This document shows positions 33,233-45,242 of a DNA stretch of 64,000 nt, piece by piece. The DNA is from Scenedesmus sp. ARA3. Lineage: Eukaryota; Chlorophyta; Chlorophyceae; Sphaeropleales; Scenedesmaceae. The notes below the pieces were generated by a model. That model worked only from the letters and a program-made list of their open reading frames with translations, was not told the DNA's origin and did not search any database. A program made the position numbers and the translations under genes. The DNA lies in contig RWJK01001594.1 in the NCBI GenBank assembly GCA_004335835.1, positions 34,701 to 98,700 of the forward strand, written 5' to 3'. Numbering within the stretch: position 1 is the first letter of the stretch; the number at the start of each line of letters is the position of its first letter.

Positions 33233-34352
33233 CTACAGCAGCTCATCCTCGCTGTTGCCGCCGGCCTCCTCGCCTGCCTGGCGCGCCTGCAGCCGCCGCT
33301 TCACCCGCAGCAGCATGGCTGTCTTCCACGCGTCCAGCCGCGTTAGCGCATCAAACTCTGCTACTGCCGTCGCAAACGCCTTCTCATCTGCTGCTGCCAG
33401 CGCCTCCACGCACTGCTCCAGCAGCCCTGCCTCGCGGCTTCCTGCAAACTGCAGGTCCACGTCCCTGTACTGCTCCAGCTTCACCTGCAGGTCGTCGTCT
33501 GCTGCGTAACACAGCGCGCAGATGCCGGCTTGCAGGAGGTAGCCCTTGGCGGAGAACTTGAGCAGGTTGTTCTCCGTGCATGCGCGCGCAACGTCTGCGT
33601 AGATCTCCTCAGCTGCAGCGTACCGCTCCAGATCTGCTGACAGCTCTGCCACCTTGATGCGGGCCTTGTTTGCGTCGCTGGTGCTGTTCTCTGTGGCAAA
33701 CAGGTCTGCGGCTTGGTTGTAGAACTGGATGGCCTCCTCCTTCAGGCCCTGCTTCTCCTGAGCCTCTGCTATGTCGCGCAGCTGGCGGGCAGCCATGTTC
33801 AGGCGGCCCATGTCTGTGTAGATCTCCACGGCACGCTGCAGCAGGCCGACTGCTTCGCCGGGTGCTAGCTTCATGGCGCACTTGGCACCCTCTACATAAG
33901 CGCTAGCGGCATCGTGTTTGCTGTCCTGCTTGATGTGCAGGTCTGCAAGCTGCCGGTACGCTTCTGCTGCTTCCTTCCAGGCCTTGCCTAGCTTGTAGTA
34001 GTTGGCAGCCTTCTCCATGAGCTCTGCTGCTTCCTCGGTCTTGTTGCCAGCAAGGCCTGGAGCAGTACAGTACAGTTTTGTTTGTTGTCAGGGTAAGACT
34101 CGAGCCAGCAGCATGTTCTACCCTACAATGCTTACTTCCCAGATTTCAGGAACCACACATGCTGCTGGTGACTGAATGCCATCTGATTGGCGTGAAGCAT
34201 GCATGCAAGCAGGTGCTGTACCTGCTCTCTTACTACTGTTCAAGTTGCAACGCAGTGATGCAGTGGCCCTCACCAAAAAAGCTGAAGCTTTTAAGCTTCT
34301 TTTGAGCTTTATCAAAGAACTCATCGCCCCTTGCTATGCTGTCTGCTGCCAT
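33233..34352 (-). CDS. Alpha-SNAP (SNARE disassembly adaptor), 300 aa
   Basis: Two exons: 34352-34274 and 34056-33233. It begins MAADSIARGDEFFDKAQKKL then KSFSFFGLAGNKTEEAAELM, followed by KAANYYKLGKAWKEAAEAYR, the canonical N-terminal SNAP helices including the membrane-binding KSFSFFG loop. TPR-like helical pairs continue (GEAVGLLQRAVEIYTDMGRL; LKEEAIQFYNQAADLF). The length fits the family (about 290). The C-terminus ends SEDELL, close to the acidic-plus-Leu ending that stimulates NSF ATPase. Alpha-SNAP recruits NSF to cis-SNARE complexes after vesicle fusion. Divergent from CNOT10 (363 bases between starts). Confidence 0.95.
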
Positions 34353-34715
34353 GGTTGCGAAGGGTGAAATGAACGAACAGCAGGTAGAGCAGCGCGGGCG
34401 CAAGATAGCAACAGTCGACAACGCAATGTAGTTGTGCTGATCTTTCACGTGAGGGATGATCTGCTCTGCCCTGAGTAGGGAACGAACCACGTCTTATTCA
34501 TATGACAGGCAGCGAACAACGTCCAAGGGAACAACCAAAAGGTCCGGATGCGACCATCATACAACTGCTTTCACTACTCTTGCAATGCACTTGCGTACCA
34601 TCTACTTCCACCCACGATTTGCATCGAGTTGCAGCAGCAGCAGCATCACTTGCTGACATGACTGCTTCGGCTCACCCCACACAGGCTACCCATATCAATT
34701 AGCTCTGCTGGCTGT
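34353..34715. promoter_or_regulatory. Divergent upstream region (alpha-SNAP / CNOT10)
   Basis: 363 bases between two outward-facing start codons, the shortest divergent spacing in the window; a shared bidirectional promoter is likely. No TATA box is obvious. Confidence 0.5.
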
Positions 34716-37417
34716 ATGGGGTCTCCTCAGCCTTACCCAGGGGTCTCTGGTCCCGGCGGTGACAGCGTGCTGGCAGCTGAGCTAGCAACAGAAGGGACAG
34801 CACTGTGGGCTTTGGGGCAGCACGATGCAGCACTGCAGACCTTGCAGCGCATGGAGGGACTACTCCCCAACGACCCAAAGGCACGGCAACAACTCTAAAC
34901 TTCGCAGTACACAGCAACCATCAGGCCTGCAGCCCACTGCCAAACACTTTGACTGCTTGCGCCCTGTTCCTGCAAGTGCATGTCCAGCCTTGCTGTTGCA
35001 AGAGCCCATCATCGCAGGCTGCAGTGGCTGATGTTGGTGTTTGTTGCTGCTGTGCAGGTGCAGCTCAACATGTGGCTGGCAGCATACTATGCAGATCCTG
35101 GCGCAAGCTTAGAGGCCCTCAGCGAGCAGCTGGCAGCCTGGCTGGTGAGCTGCTGCCTGGCTGCAACTGCTCACAGATGGTTGTGGCGCAAGACCCTGCA
35201 CGAAGGCTAGTGTTCAGCTAGGCTTGCCTGCAGCCCTCTGCAGCAATGCTTAACCCCCAGCGTCTGTCCTGCAGCCCAGCCATGGCCTGCAGGTTTGCAG
35301 CAAGCATCTTTCGCCCAGCCTACGCACACAGCCTGTTGCGCTGTCCTGCAACTGCGACGTTCTGTTTACTCTCGCTGATTGCCGCTTACAGGACACTCAC
35401 AAGCAGCCACCTGGCGAGCCCAGCAGCCCCACTTACACAGCAGCAGCCATCAACTACGGCATCCTGTTGTTCGTGCAGCAGCAGCATGCAAAGGCGCTTG
35501 CAGTGCTGGAGCCCCTCTACAGTGATGTGGAGGCCATCCACGGAGGTGCAGCGCTGTGCTTGTGTGTGCTGCTGCTAGAGGTCTATCTGGGCAGCGGTCA
35601 ACTGCCAAAGGCAGCGCAGGTGCTGCACTACCTGCAGTCATCAAACTCGCCTGGCGTGCCAGTGCGTGCAGCGTTCAGTGATGATGTGGGCGATGAGGCA
35701 GCCAGCAGCCATGCACACGACCCAGAGCACGGCCAGCAGCTGCAGCAGCAGCTGCAGGCATCTCCGAAGCAGTCTCCAAGGCAACAGCAGCAGCAGCTGC
35801 TGATGTCGTCGCCTAAGCGGCCGCCGCTGCAGCAGCCCTCACCAATGCAGTCACCCAGGGTGATACTGGGCGCTGGGCAGCAGGAGCAGCAGGCGCAGCA
35901 GGCTGAGCAGCAGCCTGAGCTGCCTGTCTGCTTGGACCTGCCCATAGTGACGCGCTGTACTTCGGCCTTCATGCAGCAGGTGCGTGCTGCTGCAGGCCAT
36001 ACAGTTGAGCGGCTTGCTGCAATGTATGGTGCCTGGTCCTGCAAGCATCCAATGGGCAGGGGGCAATGTAAAGTTTGGTCAAGAGCTGCGGTGCCTGACT
36101 GATTGGCACATCAGCCCCATAATCATGGCTGCACCACTTCTGCTACCTCTGTGTGCGGGGTTGTGTCCCATATTCACGGCCCTTCTGTTGACCCGTGCGG
36201 AGCTGTCGCGGCGGTGTGTGTTCTGTTGCTGTTGCTGCTGCACTGCAGGTGGACCAGCTGGTGGAGCAGCAAGGCGGGCAGCTGTCAGGCATGGACGTGC
36301 CAGCGCTGCTGCACGTGTACAAAGCACGGCTAGCGATAGCCTGCTGCAACCACAAGGCTGCAAAGAAAGAGGTGCGGCCATGCGGCATACTCCCACGCAC
36401 ATGGTACAGCGCGGCATGCTGGTGTAGCGTACTTGATGTTTGTGGGCTGCTGCGGCTGCTGCTGCGCTGCTGCTGCTGCTGCATGCAAGAATTACTCAGG
36501 TATATCTGTGCCTAATGCCATGCTTGCTTGTGTGCCTGCCATATACAGGTGCGTGCGCTGCTGGTGCTGCAGCCCAGCAGTCCAGTGGCTCTGCTGCTCA
36601 AGTCGCAGCTGGAGGTGCTGCGGCAGCAGCCTAAGAAGGCACTGAAGGCGCTGGGGCCGCTGCTGGCCGCCATCAGCGAATGCACACCCAGGTGCTGCGG
36701 GTTGGGAGCAGCGCTGGGTGTAACAGTTGGAACAGCTGCGGCAGGCATGCATGTATGTCCCACTGCTGGGCCACCCCAAGCGACAACTTCAGCTTCTGTA
36801 TGCGCTGCCGGGTGCGCTTGAAGTTTGGTTGTATCTCTGCCCAAGACAACCTGTGGCCTGCTGCTTGCATGCTGGTGCTGCAGGTGTAGGCTGCAGCTGC
36901 TGAATGTGCTGGCAGCGATTCACCACCAGCTGGGCAAGCACCACGTCGCCGCACTGTACCTCAGCACAGCACTGGCGCAGCAGCAGGCAGCCTATAGCAA
37001 GCAGCAAGGGCCGCCCAGCAGCCAGGACGCAGCAAAGCAGCAGCAGCAAGGCTCTGGGAAGCAAGGCAAGCAAAAGCACGCAGCTGGGAAACAGGGTGGC
37101 AAAGGCAATGCAGCCAAAGCAAAGCCACAATCAGCAGCAGCAGAACAGCAGCAGCAGCAGGATGCATTGGATCCAAGGGACAGCCGCTGGCTGCTTCCTG
37201 ATGATGCCAATGCCTTGCAGTACAACCTAGGTCTGCAGCAGCTGGCGCTGCAGAACTGGCAAGGAGCCATGGACTGCTTTGAAAGTGCCAGCTGCAGCCT
37301 ATACATGCAGCCGCAGCTATGGCTGCGGCTGGCAGAGGCGACCATCAGCTTGTATCATGAGCAGCATGAGCAGCAGCAGCAGCAGCAGCAGCAGCTCCCA
37401 GTGCAAAAACAGGCAGG

Positions 37418-37453
<36 letters not shown>

Positions 37454-38564
37454 CAGGGCTGGCAGCAGTGATGCTGCTTGCCAGCCGGGCGCTGCACTGC
37501 TGCAGCAAGCAGCAGAGCAGCTGTCCACAGGCTTGTCGCTGCTGCGGCAGCAGCAGGCTGAAGCAGCCAAACAAGCAGAGGAGGCAGCAGCTGCCATGAC
37601 AGCAGCTGCGGCTGCCGCAGCTGCGGCAGGTGGGCTGCCGTCAACGCAGCAGCAAGGGGCGTGGCTGGGCGCTGCAGGTCAAAGCAGCTTGTTTGACCAG
37701 CCTGATGCAGCCGGCGGCAGTAGCGAGATCGCAGGCTTCAGCAGCAGCAGCAGCAGCATGCCACATGCCAGCAGCCTGTTTGGCGGCGTTGTTGCTGCCG
37801 CTGTTGCTGCTGCTGGACCTGGCACTGCTGATGCGCTGGGATCGGCAGTAGCAGCATCAGCAGGCAGCATCACACCCCTCGATGCCTGCATGCTCCCGCC
37901 TGGCACAGCTGCTGTGCAGCAAGCCCTACTCGCAAACCAAGCCTACGTGCAGCTGCTGCTGCAGCAGCCGCTGCCAGCACTTGAAGCAGCAAAAGCACTC
38001 CTCGCCTGCAGCAGCATGAGCCCTCAGCAGCACTACCTCGGCAGCTGCTATGCTGCTGAGGCGCTGTGCTTGCTAGGCCGCACAGAGGATGCAGCGGAGC
38101 AGCTGCAGGGGCACATGGCTCTGTACATGAGCAGCAGCTCGGCAGCAGCGGGCGCTCCAGCTGACCATGGCAGCAGCAGCTTTGCGGCAGACTACTCATC
38201 CAATGCAGCAGCTGCTGCTGCTGCTGCCGTGGGAGTTCCGCTGGTGCCTGCAGGCAGTATCATGTCAGACGATGATGGCAGCTGTGCAGGGTGCAAGAGC
38301 AGCGGCCCCTGCAGCATTCTCACTCCTGGCCACTCCCATACAGGCAGCAGCAGCATGGCACAGCAGCGTGAGCGCCAGACAGCACTGCTCTGCAACATGT
38401 CGAGCGTGCTTGCCATGCAAGGCGGGGACCTGCAGGAGAGCAGGCGCTATGCAGCACTTGCAGCAGCACAGGATGCTGCATGCGGGGGCTTGCAGCTGCT
38501 GTCTGAGCTGTCTGGCCATGCTTCGCTGCAGCTGCAAGCTCAGCTGGGCGGTTTGCAAGCATGA
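34716..38564 (+). CDS. CNOT10: CCR4-NOT complex subunit 10 homolog, 928 aa
   Basis: Exons 34716-34880, 35058-35144, 35392-35979, 36249-36371, 36549-36691, 36884-38564. The N-terminus is a TPR pair (AAELATEGTALWALGQHDAA; LLPNDPK|VQLNMWLAAYYADP). Exon 3 has INYGILLFVQQQHAKALAVL then EPLYSDVEAIH. Exons 4-5 continue helical repeats (VPALLHVYKARLAIA; VALLLKSQLEVLRQQPKKAL). The last exon has LNVLAAIHHQLGKHHVAALY and ALQYNLGLQQLALQNWQGAM followed by QLWLRLAEATI, diagnostic for CNOT10. The protein binds CNOT11 in the deadenylase complex that shortens mRNA poly(A) tails. Long Gln/Ala/Ser inserts inflate exon 6. Intron 1 would need a GC donor (AAG|GCACGG), and the exon 6 acceptor could be 36884 or 36890; both keep frame. 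Confidence 0.85.
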
Positions 38565-39270
38565 AGTGCTGCAGGGATCTGACTATGTGCCAGGCGGCTG
38601 ACCCTGAGTAGTCGTGCTCGACCATCGGGCGACCATTGATTGCTGTGTACTGCAGCACCCGAGTCAACCTTCTGGAAGCGCACAGCGCAGCAGAGTGCTG
38701 CAAAAGTGCAGCAGCTAGTAGCTATGAAACTGTTGTCGGTGCTGTTTGGCGGTGGGGAAGGTGTGCTTTCATAAGCATCTGTGGCTGTGTGCTGACACTT
38801 TCAGGTGTTTCTCTGCCATGACACTTGCCAGCTCACCAGCTGCTCTGAAAAGAATGTGAGGTAAACTGGACCTGCTCGTGGCATGTGTACGTGTGCGTGT
38901 CCTGTTAGGTGTCTTGGTTGCCGCAAGGCGGCCTTGCTACGCTCGCCATTTGCTCAGCAACGCCTTTCCAGTGATAGCAAACCAGCGGCACATCAGCCCT
39001 GCGGCGCGCGCTTGCTGTTGGCTTGCCATGACCCACAATAGGTGTGACGTTTGAAGTACACCCTAGTTTGTTCAACGCTGTTGCGCCTCGTGACAGACTG
39101 TTACTTATGTTACACACTTGTCCATGTTCCATCTATCAAACCGCAATGCCAGAGGTACACTGCACCCTACGTGGGCTAGAGCGGGAGATGCAACTGCTGC
39201 AGGATTGCTACTGAGTATAGGTGGTAACCCACTGCAGCTAACTCTGCAAGTCACGGATTGAGACATACAA
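38565..39270. other. Intergenic between convergent genes, nothing seen
   Basis: 706 bases between two stop codons facing each other; no coding-like frame, RNA gene or clear polyadenylation signal found. Confidence 0.45.
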
Positions 39271-40842
39271 CTAAGCAGCCCCGCCAGCCAGCCATGCAAC
39301 ATACTCTGGACCAAAGCGCTGCTTGAACTGCCCAGCAGGGCAGCTCACCACCTCAGCCAGCGACATGCTGCTCTGCACAGCCTGGCCTGTTCCTGCAAGG
39401 TACCTCACTTGCGCAAGGCCTTCATGCGACACACTCAGAAACACCACCAGCTCTGCCTCCCCAGCTGCTGCCAACTCATCCCTCCAGGACGAAACATCAC
39501 GCACCAAACTCTGTAACGCGAGCCACTTTACTTGCGCATCAGCAATTGCATGCGAGCTGCCTAGCTGCAGCAAGAGTCGCACCAGCGTCCTGCCAGGCAG
39601 CTGCCGGTCTGTGAGCAGCTTCCCAAGCACGTCCAGCAGCTGCGCCAGGCGTGCTGGCTTTAGCAGCAGCAGGCCGGACAGGCTCTTGACTTGCTCAGGC
39701 TGCAGCTGCTGCAGGAAATCACGGCAGCTGACACCTGATGTGTCTGCCAGGAGGAACAGCCGGCTGCGCAGCACTGCTGGCGACATCTGCAGCAGGTGCG
39801 GCTGCCGCTGTACCAGCAGGGCTGCAGCAGTGCAACGTGAAGCAGCACAGCAGGCAGGTGGGTAGAACATGAGCTGTTGACATAGAGAGACTACGGTCTG
39901 TTGCATGCAAGCAAGCTACTGATGTAACCAAGAAGGATGCAGTAACAACGTCGCAGGCATCATGCGCGCCCGAAATAAGCTGTGTGAGTCGCTGCAGCTG
40001 TTGGAGGGCAGACCAGAACACACAACAAAGGACGAACACAGCACCAGACAAGCACGAGTACTTGCTGTAGCGATGGGCACACACAGCACGTGCCGAAACT
40101 TGGGCTCACCGCATGCCGCTTGGCTAGCACCCAGTGCTGTCGCCAACGCCTCCAGCTGCTGCTGTGTGCGATGCACCGGTGCCACGAGCAGCTGCAGGAA
40201 CGACACGCCAGCTGCTGACGTCACCTGCTGCAGCTCCTGCTGCTCTGCAGGCCAGTGCATCACTGCTGCAAGGCTGCCAACGCGCTGCTGCAGCTGCTGC
40301 GGCGACAGCGCCAGCAGCTGTGGGTAGGGGCTGAGCAAGAAAGCTGCCTCCTCGCTGCGGCGCTGCAGCAAGTCTGCAAGCTGATGTAGCACCTCGACTG
40401 GCTCGTGTGGTGCCAGCAGCATGGCTGGCCGCTCTTCTACGATGCCTACTACTGCTTGGTTTGTGGTGTGCAGTGCTGCTGCCAGTGCCTCTATAGTGAG
40501 CGAGAGTGTGTCTGACTGGAAGCCTAAGATAGCTGGCTCCTGGTGCACCACAGTCTGGAAGCGGAAAGGTGGCAGCTTCAATACGTCTCGTAGCTGCTCA
40601 GGATGTGGCTGGTTGCACCAAGGCAGCTGTTGCTGCGTCTGTGTCTGCTGCTGCCGCTGCTGCTGCTGCTGCTGCATGCCATGACTTGCACAACCTCCGC
40701 AAGGTGATTCTTGCACGCTGCGTGAGACTGCTGTTGCGATGAAGCGTGCTCTCTGGCACTGTGACACTCGCATGTCCAGCTGCTGGTGCACCCATGAAGG
40801 TTGCTGCTGCTGCACAAAGCAGTGATGCTGCGCTCGATGCAT
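39271..40842 (-). CDS. mTERF-family-like organelle protein, 427 aa
   Basis: Two exons: 40842-40110 and 39821-39271. After a Gln-rich, basic leader (QCQRARFIATAVSRSVQ, transit-peptide-like) come about 30-residue helical repeats with a Pro at a fixed place: FQTVVHQEPAILGFQSDTLS, AVVGIVEERPAMLLAPHEPV, AAFLLSPYPQLLALSPQQLQ, then RSRLFLLADTSGV. The C-terminus FKQRFGPEYVAWLAGG resembles the tail of many plant mTERF proteins. mTERFs bind nucleic acid in mitochondria or plastids and affect transcription, splicing or translation there. The repeat match is by pattern only; octotricopeptide-like proteins are an alternative. Confidence 0.65.
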
Positions 40843-41553
40843 GAGTGCAGCGGTCTACAGTAGGCCAGAAGCCTAGCGTTGGTTGTTCAGTCCCTCCGTA
40901 CGCGTGTACACGTCGGTGCTTGGTTGTATGCAAGTACGGAGCGTCGCAGAGCCGTGCCCGAGTACAGGTCCTAAACGCTGAGGAGTTACCTATGAATTCT
41001 GTGATACAATCGTCGGGCGATATGGAACAGCGTACACCAAAGTTACAGTCGCTGCAGCCTTGTGTGCTGCTGACAACAAGCTTGAATGGTGGCAGCAAAC
41101 CCTGAACTACAACCTGTCACATGTTGCACACAGATCTGCTATAACTGGGCCATTGTTGCCTATGAGCAGATACACCACTGCACCAGGGTACCCTGTCTAT
41201 CCTATGCCTTGTCCCGCTGCTGACCCCTGCAAGACAACATAATCGCCTGAAGTTCAAGGTGAATTCACCCCCACTTTGCACACCACCATGTGAGTGGCAC
41301 TACTATCTGTAACAGTGTATGAGATGATTCATCTCAGATGAACAGCACACCACACCAAGTGACTCGATGCTACACACAGTGCTGCTAGCAGCCGAGATCG
41401 TTGAATGTTCATCTTGCGAAACTGCATCCCTGCCTACTTGACCAGACTCCAAGTCGTGCACGTGGTCCAACAACCGCGCCAGCTGCCAAGCTGCTGCGCA
41501 CCAGACCATGACTACGCATACACAGCTCAAAACACTTCCAGCGCAGCTGCTGG
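40843..41553. other. Intergenic between tandem minus-strand genes
   Basis: 711 bases holding the promoter of the mTERF-like gene and the 3' end of the kinesin gene. No coding frame of interest. Confidence 0.4.
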
Positions 41554-44500
41554 TCAGTGCCGCCTGTAGTGTGAGCTGCTCGCCAGGCTGCTGAACGACC
41601 CCTCCCTGCTCTGCGCATTGCCGCCCATGCCTGCCAGCTGCTGGCTCGTCAGCCCACCCATGCCCCTGCCACCATCCCTGCTGCTCAGCAAACTCAGGAA
41701 CCCACTCTGCAGCCTGCTGCTGAACGACCCGCCTGCCCTCGTTGGTGGCGCGTACGGGCTGTGCTCAATGCACCCAGCCCGCTGCATCGCGCTGTATCCT
41801 GCAAGGCCCCCGCCAGATGCTGAGGAGCGCATCGGGCTGCCAGATACGCTGCCGCCGGCCCGCGCCAGCGGAGGCGCCAGCCGCCGCACGATATTGCTGA
41901 CTGCAATGCCCAGGCCGCTGGTAGTGCTGGAGCGTGCCAGTGCAGGCAGGCCTGCCGCGCTGTACTCGCGCAGGTGGCTGCCGAAGACCAGCTCCATCAT
42001 GTGCTCGCTGGCATCCATGCCGCACAGCATCACCACCAGCTCGCTGCTGCGCGCCATGCCGTCCGGCTGCCTGCAGGGGCGAGCATGCGGCAGTGCACCA
42101 GTTGAGTGAGAAATAAGGACATTTTAGGCAGGCAGTAGGTTGCAAGCATGTGCAGCAGGTAGCAGGGCGCAGCCTCACAAACTAGGGTTGTTGGGAAACA
42201 GAGATGCAGGAGGTCACAAGTGGCAGTGCATCTGGCATCTTCAACTATGGTGCACAACATGCTCAGCGAATGCGCCACTTGCAGGAAGGCAGGGGAGGGC
42301 AGGGTTTGCAGGCTGTCGGCAACTCACTGCAGCGTCTCCCTGCTCCAGAGCTTGAACACCAGCTGCAGCTTGCGCTCCTTGGTGTCTGGGTCCACGCCCC
42401 ACGCCTGGTACAGCTCTTCCCGCTCAGTCTCTGTGAGGTTCCACTTGAGCCCAGCAGCAAGGCTCTTGCGCTCCCAATCCAGCGCCCTGCAGCATTCAAG
42501 TACAGGCACATGTCAGGGCATGTCAGAGACAGTGCAAGCTGCACCTCTTCGGCTACTCGGCGTGAGACCCTGTTGTCGGTAACAGTAAGGTTTGCAGGGG
42601 CAGAGCTGGGCAGGCAGAGGTCATGCCATGGGATCGTCTCTTCGCCGCAACTCTGGTCAACAGGCAGTGATACCAGTTTGCCTGCCAACATTTGAGCGCA
42701 TGTACCTGCACTGAAACGTGTGCACTACAACCCACCTGGCCGCCTTGTCAAGCTGCTTGCTGCGCCGCCGTATGCCACCAAAGCTGCTGCTCGCTGTCAG
42801 CGCTGCCGCTGCAGACGCCGACGTGCGGGGCCGGGGCGTGCCGCCACCCCTGCCACCTGTCGGCGTGCCTGGCGCACCGCTCTCTCCAAAGCCATACGAG
42901 CCGCGCCCAAGGTGGCTGGCGTTGCTGCTCTGCTGCTCAGCCCAGCTGGACTCCTCTGTTGCTCCTGCCAGCATCTGGCTGCGCTTCCACTCCAACCGCC
43001 GCGCCTCAACCTCGTAGTAAAACACCTCGCGGCCCCTGAATGACAGGAAGAAGCGCGAGCGGTACGCCAGCGGTACGTACAGCTCCTCCCACAGGGCTAC
43101 AATCTTCGGCAGCAGCGAGTCCACTGTAGGGGTGCTTGCCCAGCCATCGTCCGAGCAGGCATCAAAGATGCCCAGCAGCGGCGGCGAGGTGTTGATGGCT
43201 GGCAGCGCGCCTGGCACACCCAAGCCTGCTGCTGCTGCTGCTGAAGCGCCATCTGCAGCAGCACCTGCTGCCGCTGAGCCGCTGGCTACGCTGCCTGCTG
43301 CACCTGCTGTGCCGGTTGCCGCTGCAGCAGCTGCCGCTGCTGCTGCCCTGACTGCATCGCGCTCACGCTGCTGCGACTGCTGCAGTTGCTGTTGCAGTTC
43401 AACAACATGCCCTTCCTCCTCTTCGAGGGCAAACTCTAGCTTGAGCACCTACAAGCACCATGACCAATCCAGAAAACAGATCAGCAGGAGGACAGAGAGG
43501 CAAGAACGGCAAGTACAGGCCACTGCAATGTTTGGCACTGCCACAGTACTTCGTTTCCGGCACAGAGATAGACCTGTCTCACAGTGTCATAACACCTAGC
43601 AGCTAGGTGGGTTGCTGTCCATAACATCCAGCTGCAATGCACTGCGCTATGGCTCTTCATTGGGGCGCCTCCCCAGCACAGCATTTGATCACGCACCTGG
43701 CTCAGCAGCAGCTTCTTCTGCATCTCCAGCCGCTCTGCCTGCTCCTTGTACTGCGCAAGCACCTCGCGCAGGCAGCTCACATCCTTCTCAACAGATTCCC
43801 GCCACGCCTCCTGCATGCGCACCAACTGCTCTTGCGCAGCAGCGGCAGCGGCGCTGCCGGCAGGCGAGGCTGCACTCCGTCTGCTGCTGCTGCCGCCGCT
43901 GCTGCTGGGCCGCCGGCTGCTGGTAGCACTGTCCTCAGAAGGAGACACAAGTGCTTGGCGGCTGGCAGCTGCCACGCTGCCGGCAGCACCCGGGGCTGGC
44001 GTGCCAGGTGCTGCAGCTGCTGCTCTGCTTGCTGGCCTGGCCCCACCTCGCCGGTATGACTGCGTGGGCGTGGTTCTGCCAGACATGAGCCGTGGTGCTG
44101 CTGCATCTGTGGGCCAGCTGCCGCCCTCCTCACTGCAGCATGAAGGCAGCAGCATTCGCTTCAGCACGCAGCTGTTGCAAGCGATGCACAAGTTTGCAGG
44201 GCCTTGATCATGAAAGCTTGCAGGCACAGGATTGTTTCCGTCATTTGTCATGCAACCTGTGCCTGCTATACACGCCACCCCAAGCTGCAGGCAGTTGCCA
44301 CAAGTTATCAGCCTTACCTGATAGGCTGGTCAGGGCTGCCCACGCGACTGCAGGCTTCCTGGGCAGTCCCGTCCCATGACTGCTGCTGCTGCTGGTCAGC
44401 TGCACTGCTGTCACCTGCAGCAGCCGCATGCGCCAGGCCAGCAGCAGCTGCGCTCGCCAGCGCAGCTGCTGCAGCAGGCGTGTCCAGCATGCCGCTGCAC

Positions 44501-45207
44501 ACCTCCCTGCTCGAGGCATCCACCAGCTGCCTGCGCAGCTCAGTGAACGGGCTGCCATCTGCAGAGGAGGTGTAGCTGTTGACCTTGCGCGTCAGCGCGT
44601 CTAGCGCACGGTCGCCCAGCTGCGTCAGCACCTCAGCAGCACGCTTGCGCGCCACCTCACTGCGCAGAGCTTCCAGCTGGTCGCTGCTCCAGCTGCCCAG
44701 CCCCTGCCCTGCTGCTTGCTGGCACTCCAGGTGCTCCAGCGCTGCCGACAGCTCTGCCAGCGTGTACTCCTGCACGTGCTTGTAGCAGCGCACCTCTACC
44801 TCCAGGCCAGCCATGGCTGCTTCAGCTTCTGGGCCAGAAGGCTCCTGCAGGATCATGCAGTAAATGCACAGCAGCGGCACAACACATTGCGAATGACCCC
44901 TTCACAACCCCTTGTGTCCCACTGAGAGCCCCTACGATCACAGAAAGCAAGGCTGCTGGGTGCCGCCTAGCCCCGTAATCATCCAAGCTCTAGATATGGT
45001 GTGCCAGAAGCTATGCATAGGTCAAGCAAGCTGGCTGCAAACAGCACTTCTCGAACGCCATGCCTCACCTGCAGCTTCTGTATCTGCATTGCTCTGCTGG
45101 ACTCCTCCTGTCTCAACTTGGCCGGGTTCAGCCTAGAACCTTGCTGTGCCCTGCTCTGCTGCTGCAGACCATTAAGCCCACCGCCTGCTGCAGCAGCTTC
45201 ATCCTGA

Positions 45208-45242
<35 letters not shown>

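Noticed and set aside
33193..33906. Plus-strand frames opposite alpha-SNAP
   Set aside because: Antisense shadows of a highly conserved, clearly coding minus-strand gene.
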